In this document: one piece after another, positions 11,232-22,018 of the stretch
Position numbering within the stretch: position 1 is the first letter of the stretch
Layout: each line of letters begins with the position of its first letter
From: Symsagittifera roscoffensis
Lineage: Eukaryota > Xenacoelomorpha > Acoela > Convolutidae
DNA: 64,000 bases
Direction of reading: 5' to 3'
Assembly: GCF_963678635.1 (NCBI RefSeq)
Contig: NC_087066.1
Location: 50,465,581 to 50,529,580 of the forward strand
Notes under the pieces: generated by a model
Databases searched by the model: none
Seen by the model: only the letters and a program-made list of their open reading frames with translations
Told to the model about the DNA's origin: nothing
Translations under genes and position numbers: made by a program

Positions 11232-11870
11232 ATGAGCCTACAAGTTGGATCACTCCATCGCTCAATTTCCTACCCAGTCAACCTTCAAAGCAACCTCCCC
11301 ATCATCCCACTTTTTGCTTTCCCCCCACTTCAATCACCTCATGATAACACTTCATCCGGCATAGATTCGGATACTACTTCAAACACCACTGTAAATAATA
11401 CTATTTCCCAATTTAATAAATCCGATCTTGAAATCCCCGACGAATTTGACAACTCCGAACCCAGCCCATCTACATTTTCCCAACCTCCCTTTCAACTTGT
11501 CCACTCCCAAACAAAAATTGAACCCTCTTCCACTCCCTTTTCTATTTCCAATGTAACACCCACATATTCCCCCTTGACCATTGAACCTTCTGACAGCAAC
11601 AGCTCTGTAATTATACAAACATCTCACTAGCTTGACAATTTCATCACACTTCAACAACAATTACAGCACCCTCAAACACTAACTATTCACCAACTCTCAC
11701 AATATATAATATCATCAAACCCCTCAACCCCAACTCCCTCTTCAAATTACACCCCTTTGCAAGACCCAACTCCTTCGACAACTCCATCCTCCAGTACAAA
11801 GCGAGCCTACCGAGCCTTCAAAAGAAAATTCAGCAATCCTCCATTTCCCTCTCACCCAGGAGCATCCACA
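11232..11870 (+). pseudogene. Downstream acidic Ser/Pro/Thr ORF of element A
   Basis: An open piece of 132 codons (11232-11630) is rich in Ser, Pro, Thr, Asp and Glu. It matches the ORF at 21704-22018 of element B (shared words ISQFN and PDEF). Reading goes on in another frame to KRAYRAFKRKF near 11800, which is also present in B. It then stops at a deletion near 11875. It lies after the envelope region, so it may be an envelope tail or a separate accessory protein. No domain is recognised. Confidence 0.5.
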
Positions 11871-11890
11871 ACATCACCCAAACAATGCAG

Positions 11891-12350
11891 TATATAGATA
11901 ACATACAGCCCAAAAACGAGCAGCAAGGAGCTTGACAACCCAATCGCCTTCCAGCTACGGAATGGCAAAACACATCCGACATGCCGCCTAAAGTCAATAC
12001 ACTCAACGGTTTTAAAGTACGACTTGGCATCACAGCAAACGAAACCCATTGCAACCGAACAATGGCCATCTCGATGTTCAAGTATACGTGCCGATTCAAG
12101 TCACCAGGCACTGCATCCAAAGTTAAACTACATGCCAGTTCCGAACAAGATTGGAACATTGCTATTCTATAAACAAACAAAACAACACTTATCACAACCG
12201 ATCAGAAGTCATAATACGATCTCCCGAAATGATCGTGATAAGAACTCTTCTTCCAAATCAGAAAAAAGAATATGCTCGCAACTTCAAAAAAGAAAGACAG
12301 CGTCATCCATCCTCCACTACAATAGAACACTGAAGAATTGAAACTCTCTA
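11891..12350 (+). pseudogene. Terminal conserved ORF of element A
   Basis: Overlapping frames at 11981-12172 and 12024-12341 together match the ORF at 18821-19048 of element B: first GFKVRLGI in one frame, then CSSIRADSSHQALHP in the next. A frameshift near 12075 separates the halves. In both elements it is the last coding stretch before the 3' LTR. Function unknown. Confidence 0.5.
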
Positions 12351-12363
12351 AACCCCGGATGAG

Positions 12364-12740
12364 TGGAACCAGATCTAAACTACATTTTTTATTGGATATT
12401 ATTCTTATTTTTTATCTCTATAAAATATTGAATACTAACCAATCAAACTCCATCAAACTAACAACCCACTTATTTGTAAGTGTTGAAACTACTTGTAATT
12501 TCAACACCAGAACAATTTGAATTAAGCTTAGAATACAGTAGTTCTCATTCTGAAACTAACTCGCATAAACCGGTGTACACTAGATCTATTGAGACTAGGA
12601 GATTTAAGAGCAAGATTAAGATTGGTATTAGACTAAGAAGTTGCACGAATCTATCCGGCCGAAAATAAGATAGCGTGACGAGCAGACGGTGCACCTTATC
12701 TGAAATTACTCTATGAGTATAACCAAAAGGATTTAACTCA
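12364..12740 (+). repeat. 3' LTR of element A
   Basis: Same 377-bp length and ends as 426-802, with about twenty substitutions between them, mostly in the U3-like half. The TATA-like box is at 12418-12427, the stem arms at 12480-12488 and 12499-12507, and the conserved block at 12626-12718. No obvious purine tract precedes it. Confidence 0.92.
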
Positions 12741-13898
12741 AATAGCTCAGCATAAAATTTTTCATAATCGATAAGTGAGACTTTGAAAATTGCAGTAGAG
12801 CTTTGAAAATTGCTAATAACTTTTAAATGCTTTCTCGGTCGTCGAATTTTCCCGTTAAACTCACGACAGTCGAATTTTTGGGCCGTAGAATTTTAGGCTT
12901 TTTTATCCGGACAAAAACTTAACTCAATCGCTTTTCTTTTATTTGAGATAGTAAATTTTGTCCACAATGACGGCCTGATCCGAGCTATTTAACAATTCCA
13001 ACTTGAATACCAACTTTCACATTTATTGATTTTTGTTAAATTGTACGTTCTATTTTAAGCATTCTCCTATCCAATCCTCTTTTTTTTGCGAAAATATCCA
13101 AAAAATGGAATTCTTGCTGATAAATTGCTTTTTTTTGGTATTTAGCTTCTCCATGTTTCTGAAATCGGTATCCTTGAAATATTAAAATTTTTCCTATCAG
13201 CCTACGATCCAAAAATATCTGGAAGTGGATTTTATTTTTGTAAGTTGTAAAGTTGATCATTATTACATTTTATGGCCTGGATTACTTTGCTTACTGTTAG
13301 ATTTTTGCGATTTTTTGAGATGTATAAATATTCCAAAAATAAGTTGAAATAAACTTCCAACGTTTGGTTCCTCCATCATGATGGACCCCACCAACTGAAC
13401 CAGAGTTTAACATCTAGAAAAATTGAAGGATGATCATTAAATAAACATTGCTGCAAAATAAGATTGAAAACCAAATTTCCAGATCAGTTGTGCGGCCAGT
13501 AAATAGACAACCGCTTAACCAGACAGGCTAGTAAGCAGACAATTTTGACAAAACTCAAAATTGATTGGCTGAAAAAAAGTATCAAGCGTGACTTCAAAAC
13601 AATTATTCAAAATTGTTTAAAAATTTTTTTTTTCAAATCGAAATTATTCGAGGTCAGTTGATATTTGAGATAATTTTATCAAAATCAAAGTTACTTTGTG
13701 GGGATTAATATGGTTGTTTTTTTTTGGCGTCGATATAGAGATTGAAATTTTTGTCTGCTTACTGACCTGTCTTCTTACGCGGTTGACTTCTCTCTGCTAG
13801 GTAACTTCAGGGCCAGCATTCAGTCTGTTAGCTCACCAGCTTCGCCTAAATTAGTCTGAAAAAACGGATGCATTTGGACCAGTTGTCTTTAACACAGA
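12741..13898. other. Between-element DNA, no gene seen
   Basis: AT-rich sequence with short A and T runs. Open frames here are short and lack coding character. No transposon ends or exon signals I could support. Confidence 0.4.
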
Positions 13899-14089
13899 GT
13901 CGAGATTTTTCACCTAATTTGAACAAATGAGCGGTTTTTGAGCGGTTTTTTAAGCAAGATTTAACGGCTTGAGCGGTTTTTCCAAAAAAAAAACGCCCAA
14001 ACCGCCCAAACCGCTCAAACCGCTCAAATTTTGCTGGAAAACTGCTCAAACCGCCCATATCTTGAGCGGTTTTTGAGCGGGATCTCGAC
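13899..14089. repeat. Palindromic element built of 9-bp GAGCGGTTT units
   Basis: Short ends GTCGAGAT (13899-13906) and ATCTCGAC (14082-14089) form an inverted pair. Between them the unit GAGCGGTTT occurs several times on one side, and its complement AAACCGCTC or AAACCGCCC occurs in tandem on the other. The whole can fold back on itself. It looks like a small foldback or TIR element. Minus-strand open frames here (repeated RFGRF) are products of the repeat. Confidence 0.55.
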
Positions 14090-14355
14090 CCGGGAACACT
14101 TAACTCTTTGAGCTTTTTTCTAAAAAAATGCCTGATTCTATCTGAAAAAAAAAACTAAGAAATCAAAAAAGTTCCCTGTTTCTTTTCACTGTTTGGAACG
14201 TGCTTGGAACAAAAATATGTCAAAAAACTTGCAAGGCACTTTGCATACGCGAACTAGAATTTATTTAACAGAGTCATGAGTTTCCTGTGGAAAACAAAAA
14301 ACAAACAGATTAAAAATTAAATGCAAAAGTATTAATTAACCCATAGCAGTTAGTT

Positions 14356-14558
14356 TCAAATTTCAGTCTCTAGAACATCCGCTTCACGTGAACTCCGATC
14401 TCTGTTTTCATCTCTCTTGATCAGATTGGACATCAGCTCTTTGCGTTCAACACTCAGTTTCCGCTTTTTGTTTGCTTTGGTTTTCCTCCGAACGTTTTTT
14501 TCCTCGAAAATTTCCTTTTCTTTTTCGAATTTGATCATCCGTTTCACAGTCTCTTGAA
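14356..14558 (-). CDS. Candidate terminal exon, Lys/Glu-rich
   Basis: On the minus strand a pyrimidine-rich tract and CAG acceptor (ending at 14559) lead into an open frame of about 67 codons that stops with TGA at 14356. The encoded segment is highly charged and probably helical (words such as VKRMIKFEKEKEIFEEKN and KELMSNLIKRDENRD), and it is GC-richer than its surroundings. Together these suggest a real last exon of a host gene. I found no matching upstream exon between 14.6 and 15.6 kb, and I do not recognise the protein. An open frame without a gene remains possible. Confidence 0.35.
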
Positions 14559-14733
14559 CTGAAGAAAAAATTAAAGCCATTGATGCTAAATCAGAAATGG
14601 GAGTTTCAGAGATCTAAAACTTCGTGATCAAAATTATCGACTCCAAGTTACTAATTTTGAGGCGCAAAAAATTAACCAATAAAGCTCAAATTCACGCTTT
14701 TAGGGTCAACTCTCAAGTTCAAGAACAACTGCC

Positions 14734-14784
14734 AAGTATAATCCTAATTTTAAGGTCAAGTCTTTGGAAATTAGGATTATACTT
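14734..14784. repeat. Perfect 17-bp inverted repeat (hairpin)
   Basis: AAGTATAATCCTAATTT at 14734-14750 is followed after 17 bases by its exact reverse complement at 14768-14784. The arms contain no simple repeat. It would form a strong stem in DNA or RNA, and may be the core of a very small foldback element. Confidence 0.7.
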
Positions 14785-15631
14785 ATTCCTTATTCTTTTA
14801 AAAAATCTACCACCCGAAATCACGGGATTATTGGAAAACATATATTTGGAAATTTTAGATTTGCAACAGTTCGCTTTATTCGCTGCAGCTAAACAAAGCT
14901 AGTTGATCCATGCTCAAAGAAGAAATTCGCGATATGCAAAGGTAAACTGGGGAAACTAGCGACCAAGCACAAATATAGTGAAAAAACGCAGAATCCGAAA
15001 AAAAAAACACCTTTCATTTAGGATGAGTTCAGCGGAATCTAGCTAATTCGTGAAATCTGCTCCTATAGCCCAAACTAAATGTCTTTGAGCTCAATGGACA
15101 TGACAATACTTTTTGGTTTATTCTGTATGCCGCAATTGGTCTTGAATTCTAATGACAAGTGCCCCTAAAACAAGTTTGAACTAGAATTTAGCCATGCTAG
15201 CTTCAAAACCGTGCTTAAAACCATAAGAATAGAGCTGATGCCTATCATGTAAAGAAAAGACCTCTATTAAAGCCGTACTTTGAGTGTGATATGATAAAAT
15301 TTTGTCGAATGATCAAATTATGAACGATTATATTTGTCTTCAAAAAATCAAAAATTAAAAAATTGTCGAAGTAAAGTTAAGATTTTGTTCTATAGTATTT
15401 TATTTTCAGTTTTTTTCTAAGACGGCGATAAATTTAATTAATTTTTTTTGTGGCAAACCACTACTTAAATAATCAAATTTTGTCTAAGAAACCTTTCTCG
15501 CTTGCTTTAGCTGATCGTATTTGACTGAACAGCAAAAATTGAAGGGTCGTTTTTCTCGACACTGACATAAATTTTTGAAGAATGTTTTAAATTTATTTAT
15601 GAATAATTTAAATGAGTTTAATCTGATATAT
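14785..15631. other. Spacer, no supported gene
   Basis: One short donor-like sequence (CAAAG then GTAAAC, near 14940, + strand) follows a small open piece, but there is not enough to call an exon. The rest is AT-rich and featureless up to the solo LTR. Confidence 0.35.
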
Positions 15632-16033
15632 TGGAACCTGATCTAAACTACATTTTATGATTGGATAAATTAGATATTTTACCAATGTAAAGTATTTAAT
15701 ATTAACCAATCATGATCTAACAATCCACTTATTTGTAAGTGCTGAAATTACTTGTAATTTCAGCACCAGAGAGATTTGAATTTAACTTAGAAATTAGTTG
15801 AACTCTCCCGAGTACTTCAGCAGCCGCAATAAACCAGTATACCCTAGATCTATTGAGCCTAGCAGAGACTAGTTAAACAACCTGAGACTAGATAGTATAA
15901 GAGTAAGATTAGGATCGGTATTAGACTAAGAAGTTGCACGAATCTATCCGGCCGAAAATAAGATAGCGTGACGAGCAGACGGTGTACCCTATCCGAAATT
16001 ACTCTATGAGTTATAACCATCGGTCCTAACTCA
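15632..16033 (+). repeat. Solo LTR of the A/B family
   Basis: A 402-bp LTR beginning TGGAACCTGATC and ending CTAACTCA, with no element body attached. It is flanked on both sides by ATAT (15628-15631 and 16034-16037), the same 4-bp duplication length as element B. The stem-loop arms read GTGCTGAAAT (15739-15748) and ATTTCAGCAC (15757-15766), a paired change relative to element A. The conserved block lies at 15919-16011. LTR-LTR recombination is the usual origin. Confidence 0.93.
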
Positions 16034-16225
16034 ATATCGCTGGACTCAAGTGAATGATTATTCTTGATACCTGGTTGACGTGGGAAAAAAATAGAGTAAT
16101 GAGTCACAACCGATGAGAAGGTTCCTCCGCGCTTTCATTGGTCCCAGCAGAAACGAAACATTAGCCATCCTTACGCTAGAGAGCATCAGTTATTATCTTT
16201 CTTTGTTTCTTTTTGGCGGTTAATG

Positions 16226-16888
16226 CCCGGGTTGACCAAAAATGCTAGTCATACAATTTCCATATATGGAAAAATGCTAGTCATACACTTTCCATAAAAT
16301 TCCATACGTACAGAAAATTGCATGAAAGGTCTATGATTATATGATTAGTATTTTTTCATAAATGGAAATTGTATGAATAGCATTTTTTCATATATGGAAA
16401 GTGTATGACTAGCATTTTTTCATATATGGAAATTGTAAATTTAGAACTAGAAAATTTGTTTTCTCATGGTCAATTCTCCTCAGACGCTCATATATGGAAA
16501 TTGTATGACTAGTGTTTTTTTTTTCAGAAAACAAAAGTTAAAAAAAGTCGAAGTTTTCAGTTGTATCAGCCCAAAAAACGCTTAAATGTGATTCCAGCAG
16601 TTGAATTGATTGTTCAAAGCTTTTTTTTACAAAAAAAAATTTAAAATGACAATCATACAATTTCCATATATGCAAATTGTATGATTAGCATTTTCGTTTT
16701 CATACCATTTTTTTCCTTTTTATGAAGAGATACCAATTTCGATACCAAAGCAACAATAAAACACCTTTAAAATTCGATTAAACTCATTTTGCAAAAATGT
16801 ATGAAAATTGTATGACTAGCATTTTTCCATAGACTAAGTGTATGAAATTGTATGATTAGCATTTTCGGTCTATGGAGGTCAACCCGGG
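16226..16888. repeat. TIR element with palindromic CATATATG repeat array
   Basis: Terminal inverted repeats CCCGGGTTGACC (16226-16237) and GGTCAACCCGGG (16877-16888) enclose a 663-bp element. Near both ends the unit TGCTAGTCATACAATTTCC and its complement recur, often around the palindrome TTTCCATATATGGAAA, in both orientations (near 16240, 16270, 16365, 16395, 16425, 16490, 16660, 16810 and 16845). The centre is AT-rich without an ORF. The target duplication is unclear. It is a non-autonomous, foldback-like element of unknown superfamily. Confidence 0.72.
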
Positions 16889-18350
16889 TGCTTTGTTGTT
16901 GCTCTGTTCTGCAAACGGACATTTGCAGTTTTTTGTGTTAACAACAATTCTTACCGCTGTGATTATTGACGAGGGAGTACAATTGACCCTTTAGAAGCGT
17001 GCTAGTTCATTTATATTTACCAAAAGTTTCAAACCCATTTGCCCGGAAAATAAATAGTGCTTGACTAATCATTTGTTTGATATAACAGTTGTTTAATTGT
17101 AATTGGATATTGAACCCATTCGTTTTTTCATGTGCCATTTCTGCAACCAAAAAAAATCTCGGACAAAAAAAATCAACCAAAATTGAGATCAATAAAAATA
17201 GACATTTAGTTTTTTTTTTGAAGCCAAAAAAAACAATTCGCAGTCAAACCATTTTACAGCCTTGTATTTTAAAATCAAACATGAAGGAGTTTAAAATGAT
17301 TGAAGAAAACCCACATAACTACAATTAGTTACATCATTGACGGGACGTTTATCGATTAAACAAATATAAATTAGAGATGGATTTTGCTTCATGGTAAACT
17401 CAATCAAGAAAAATTTAAAACAGCGTTTTTTCAGTTGGAAATTTGAAAAACCGTTTAAACTTAAAGCAAAATTTGAACACAATCAAAAGCAAAAAAAATT
17501 TTGAGCTCATGTAATCAAATGCAATAAAAAAATTTTTTTGCTCATGTTCATGTGTGAAATTGTGTAGTATTATGGTTGATTTGCACTTATATTTTTTATT
17601 TATAGTTTGAAAACAAATGTAACTTAAGTAAGAGTGTGAGCTGAACAGTTGATTTTTTTTAAAAAGCGGTGAATTGTAGTATTGCAAAGACTACACGAAG
17701 AAAAAATTGTTTCCTTAAACAGGACTCAGTTCTATATATATTATTAAAAGAGTACATCTGAAACTAATGCCATATAGACTGACTGATTTATTTGGTCTGA
17801 CTTAAAAGTTAGAAAAAAAAACGATAAGCACCGGTCTTTTACACAGCCAAATACATTTTGTTTCTAATTTAAAAAAAAACAAAGATGCTGATGAAAAGGT
17901 TCTTGATGAAAGGAAGATGAAGGAACGTAATAATGCAAAAATTTTGATACGAGTCAGATGCAAGTTGTGTCAGATCTTCGAATTGACAAACAACCCGTCC
18001 TGATATTCAATTTTCACTGAAACTAATCCAATTTTTACTGAAATAAAGTTGAAACTCCTGTTTTTCATTAATTATTTTTTGCTAAAAACTTATTTTCATA
18101 ACATTGAGTTTACAAACTGAAATAGTAAAATTTATTCCATAAAAAAATTCTACCATCAAAAGAAGACCAGATCAAGACCAGATGGAAACTAAAAGCAAGA
18201 CGACCCAAGAAAGACTGCATCCAAATTTGACTGCTAAAAACGAAACAGCAACGATTTCAATCAGCCGACAATCAAGACAGTATGGACGGTTAAGTTAAAA
18301 TAAAGAGACCAAAAACACAATGAAACACTAAGATTCAAAAAGACCTCAAC
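16889..18350. other. Between-element DNA, no gene seen
   Basis: AT-rich sequence with A and T runs. A few short open frames on both strands have no coding character, splice signals or recognisable family. Confidence 0.4.
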
Positions 18351-18354
18351 CGAA

Positions 18355-18741
18355 TGAGTTATGTTCTTGGGTCTAAATCATAGAGTAATTTCGGATAGGG
18401 TACACCGTCTGCTCGTCACGCTATCTTATTTTCGGCCGGATAGATTCGTGCAACTTCTTAGTCTAATACCAATCCTAATCTTACTCTTATATCTACTAGT
18501 CTCAGGGTGTTTAACTAGTCTCTGCTAGGCTCAAAAGATCTAGAGTTTTATGGCTTATTGCGATCGCCAAAAGGTTTCTTGGTGAGGTAACTAATTTCTA
18601 AGTTAAATTCAAATCTCTAAATTCAAATCTCTTCAAATAAGTGGGTTGTTAATTAGATGGATCATGATTGGTTAATATTAAATATTTTATAGTGATAAAA
18701 TATCTAATTTATAACCAATAATAAAGTGTAGTTTAGCTCCA
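18355..18741 (-). repeat. 3' LTR of element B
   Basis: 387 bp on the minus strand, beginning TGGAGCTAAAC and ending ATAACTCA. Compared with the 5' LTR it lacks several bases at its start and has lost the central stem-loop. A short duplicated word (TAAATTCAAATCTCT) stands there instead. The conserved 3' block (near 18376-18470) is kept. Confidence 0.9.
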
Positions 18742-18820
18742 GGAAGCTAGAATCGTCAACATGAAGTTGTTAGCTGTTTGTTCGTTGATGACTGCGAGCG
18801 CCGGTGACATCAATCTGATT

Positions 18821-19139
18821 TCAAGATGGTTTGCTATGATTGCTTATTCTTCTTTGGTGGAGAACTGATTGAGTATCACTCTCGTCTGGGAATGGCGTGA
18901 AGATTGTGTTTGGAGGTAATGCCTTGTAACTCTGATCTGTACGTATACTTGAACATAGAGGTGGTCCTTGGTCTGATTCAATGAAGTCCTTTTCTGCTAA
19001 GTCAAGTCGTACTCTAAATCCTTTTTGAGTCGTGATTGTAGGCTGCATGTCGGTTGTGTTTAGCCATTCTGTAAGTTGAGTGTGATGAGGTCGTCTAGTC
19101 TTTGGATTCTCGTCTTTGTGGTTGTGTGTGATCTATGTA
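18821..19139 (-). CDS. Terminal conserved ORF of element B
   Basis: An open frame of 75 codons from the first ATG (18821-19048), open further upstream to about 19130. It encodes KGFRVRLDLAEKD and CSSIRTDQSYKALPP, both matched by the last coding region of element A. It starts close to an acceptor-like TGCAG at 19140-19144 and ends about 80 bases before the LTR. Conservation in two diverged copies suggests selection before decay. No domain or membrane segment is seen. It may be an exon or tail of the preceding ORF, or an accessory protein. Confidence 0.5.
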
Positions 19140-20212
19140 CTGCATACTATGATTTAAATTTTGTAAAATTTTGTTAATTCTGTTTTTTAGTTATGATTTT
19201 GGTTAATTGTTTCCGCAAAAGCGTTTTGGTTTTAGTTCAGTTATTTTTAAGAGTTACTCACCCTTGAGTACCTCTTGTCAAAAATATAGTTTGGTCACAC
19301 AGCGTGGATGTAGCACGGTGGGTTAGGCCGGCTATAGAGCATGCTCAGGACGTCCTCTTTGGTGGGTTAGGCCAGGAGTGGGAGTATGATTTCATGCTGG
19401 TTTTTTAAGGGGTCCAGTTTTGTGCTAACGTTTTATGTTATATTATTTCTGTTTTTTTTGTTACTTTGGTTTTGTTCTTTTCTCAAAAATCAAATTGTTT
19501 TCGGCTTGGGTTTGTCTTGCGACTTTTTGGTGTTTTATGATTTTTTTGTAGACTTGGTAATAGTCTTCAAGAGAATAAATTATCCAGTTTTAAGCGTGTT
19601 TAAACCGGTTTGGGTACCGTAGGTTTTCTTTTCTTAGTCATGCTGTTAGTTTGTGGTTTATGGTGTTTAGTAAGCTGCGTTGGTTAGTTTGGGTTATTAA
19701 ATAATTCCATTCCAAACGGGTTAAAGGAAAGTTGGAAATTTGTTATCGTTTGTTTGAGTTGTTGTTAGTGAAAAATTAAAACTTCAATTCATTATTTTAA
19801 ACAATTCTTCGTGGGCGAGCTGTGCGATTGTGGATAAAATTCTTGTGCGGGTGAAAAGAAGATATATAAAAGGTTAGTACTGCTTTCTTCTCTGTATAAA
19901 TTTACTACTTTAGGATTAAATTTTACTGCTTTGTGGGGGATCTGAAATTGTAAATTGATTTTCATTGTAACTAATTTTACTACATTTAAGGAAATAATTT
20001 ATAGATTAATTTACTACTTTGAAATTGAAACTTACTGCATTATTTAGTGCTGTAGGTTTAATAGAGTTTATTATGAATAAAAGAGTTTGTATTTTTAGTT
20101 GTTTTTTCTTGTTTGTAGGTGATCGTGGTGTGAAGTCTAAAGAAAATGTAAATTATTTATAAAGAATGCTTAGTTTTTTTTTGATATAGTTAGTTTTAAA
20201 TTCGTACTTACC
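19140..20212 (-). other. Intron-like or untranslated segment in element B
   Basis: A stretch of about 1.07 kb without coding similarity, absent from element A. On the minus strand it starts with AAG-GTAAGTACG directly after an ORF stop (20213) and ends with TGCAG (19140-19144), just before a segment conserved in A. This looks like an intron, but the stop lies before the donor and the frames do not join cleanly, so splicing is uncertain. Confidence 0.35.
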
Positions 20213-22018
20213 TTAGTCGTCGGGAAAAAAGCCATGAGCGAAAACATCGTGAATAGCATCTGATGTGGTTAGTAATTTTGTTAGTATGCGTATGATGTTT
20301 TTAGTTAGAAGCAGTTGCCAAAGCAATTGAAGTGCTTTTATGGTTTTCAGTTCTTCGGTGCCTACTGCAAATTCGTGAGGTGTATTCTGAATTAGATTGT
20401 AAATTTTGTGATCGTATTTAATGTTGTGGATGAATTCTAAAATGGTTATTTCTATAGGTTGAATATAATCATGCGGGACTATTAGGGGTCGGGATTTTTC
20501 TTCGCTGAAGGTCTTGGTGAGGGGACAGAACGTATACCTCTGGGTGATTGGGTCATAATTTCGGAGGATGCCTTGAAGGGCAGTATCTTTAATATAATAT
20601 GTGAAGTTTAGGAAAAACGGTGAGGTGTATTTAGAATTAATGAATTGAAGTCTGTGGTGGTGTTGTCGTGATGGTGTGTGTAAATGAAAATGATTCTGTA
20701 TAAAACAATAATAAGTGTAGGTCTGTGTTTGTTTAGTTCTCAACATGATGTCGTGTGAACAGTGCAAATTACGTTTTTTTTTGGTCTAAGAAAATGAAAG
20801 GTTAGTGAAAATATATGAAATTTTTCGTGAAATGATTCGTATGCTTGAATGTCGGATAATGCTTCTGAAATAATGAGATCATGCTTTTTATCTAGTATGC
20901 TAAGTATGAATAAGTAGGATGTTTTAATGAAAAATTTTTCCGTTAACTGTGGGTTTGCAAATTGATCATCGTCAAGAAATTGATCTTGATTAGCTCTGAT
21001 GATGTTATGATCATAATATTCAATTGAATAGTCGTTAGCTCGAGGTGCAGTGAATCATTTTAGTAATTTTTAAAATCCTATGTATGTAAATTGTCGGGAT
21101 GTTAGTGACGTGGTTAGTCTAAATAATTCGCTCTCATTTCTCTCAATATCTTTTGTTGTGTTATGGAGTGGTAGCGCAAGGGGATTAGTATAATTGTAAG
21201 AAGCGGTCCAATGAAGTGTGGGTATTAACAAATGTTCATCTACAAAATGAGGTAGTTCAGGGTTAGGGTCGGATTGATTTAATGTATATTGGGGGAATAA
21301 AGGTAGGTTTATTTGAAGATAAATTGTAGTATTGGTGTGTTCTGGATGGTTAACGTATTCTCGGGCGGTTCCGGGTTTGGATGGAAACGGGTGATTTGGG
21401 AATTTACGTTTAAAGGTTCAATAAGCTCGGTTAGTACTAGTGGATGTTTCTGTTGATGTGGATGATTGAGCTAATGATGGAGTATAATCTGAAGTTGATG
21501 TAGGTGTTGGTGGATTTGCTGATCTTTTTGTTGATTATATTTGGTGAATAGTGAGAGTGTGGAAAGATGGTAACTGTTGCTGGAGTGTAATAAAATGATC
21601 CAATTCTCCAGAAGTTTGAATATTATCTGGGGAATTGTTGATTGATCGTTCATAAATAAATGGGGAGTAGGTTGGGGTTACTTGAGAAGGTGTGGAGGGA
21701 GATTTACATTGGTTTTGAGGTTGAATAGGTCAAAAAGGGGGATTTTGAGAAGGTTGAAGAGTTGGTCTGGGTATAGGTAGAAGGGGATCGTTCGGAATCT
21801 GCGAATTCATCGGGAGTTTCTACATCGGAGTTATTAAATTGTGATATTGTTTGAAAAACTGTGATATCTGAGTTATTATCAGAATTCATGCCTGATGATG
21901 TATTAGTTTGTGGTAAATCAGGTGGCGGAAAAGGAAAAAGTGGGATAATGGGGATTGGATTTTGGAGGTTGGCAGGGTGGGAGTTTGATTGATGGAGTGA
22001 TCCAATTTGACTGCTCAT
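20213..22018 (-). pseudogene. Long downstream ORF of element B, unknown function
   Basis: Broken reading frame after the envelope region. Open pieces: 21704-22018 (acidic, Ser/Pro/Thr-rich, starting MSSQIGSLHQSN), 21471-21653, an unbroken stretch from about 21430 to 21090, and 20213-20767 (184 codons, containing LQGILRNYDPITQRYTF). At about 21420 the CGA codon present in element A is TGA here. The total would be near 600 residues. Only the first part survives in A. I recognise no domain. The start overlaps the end of the envelope-like ORF by four bases (ATGA-type), which suggests coupled translation or an older fusion. Confidence 0.5.

Larger units (their letters stand above)
426..12740 (+). 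mobile_element. Element A: Ty3/Gypsy-like LTR retrotransposon, deleted and decayed
   Basis: A 12.3-kb LTR element with 377-bp LTRs (426-802 and 12364-12740), a primer site at 805, and remnants of gag, protease, RT, RNase H, integrase and downstream ORFs in that order on the + strand. Side-by-side reading with element B shows the same family. It lacks four blocks present in B: about 1 kb of the gag N-terminal part (junction near 2575), about 0.65 kb of integrase (near 8406), about 2.1 kb of envelope ectodomain (near 10550) and about 2.2 kb of a downstream ORF (near 11875). These losses account for most of the 6.4-kb length difference. The LTRs differ at about twenty sites by eye. No target duplication is seen. 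The element is not autonomous. Confidence 0.93.

Noticed and set aside
12341-12363. Polypurine tract before the 3' LTR of element A
   Set aside because: The bases before the LTR are mixed, and the same place in B is also not purine-rich, so no tract could be assigned.
13846-14058. Phe/Arg-repeat protein on the minus strand
   Set aside because: The RFGRF repeats come from the 9-bp units of the foldback element.
16240-16870. CRISPR-like repeat array
   Set aside because: Repeats occur in both orientations with irregular spacing inside terminal inverted repeats, in an animal genome. It is a foldback/TIR element.
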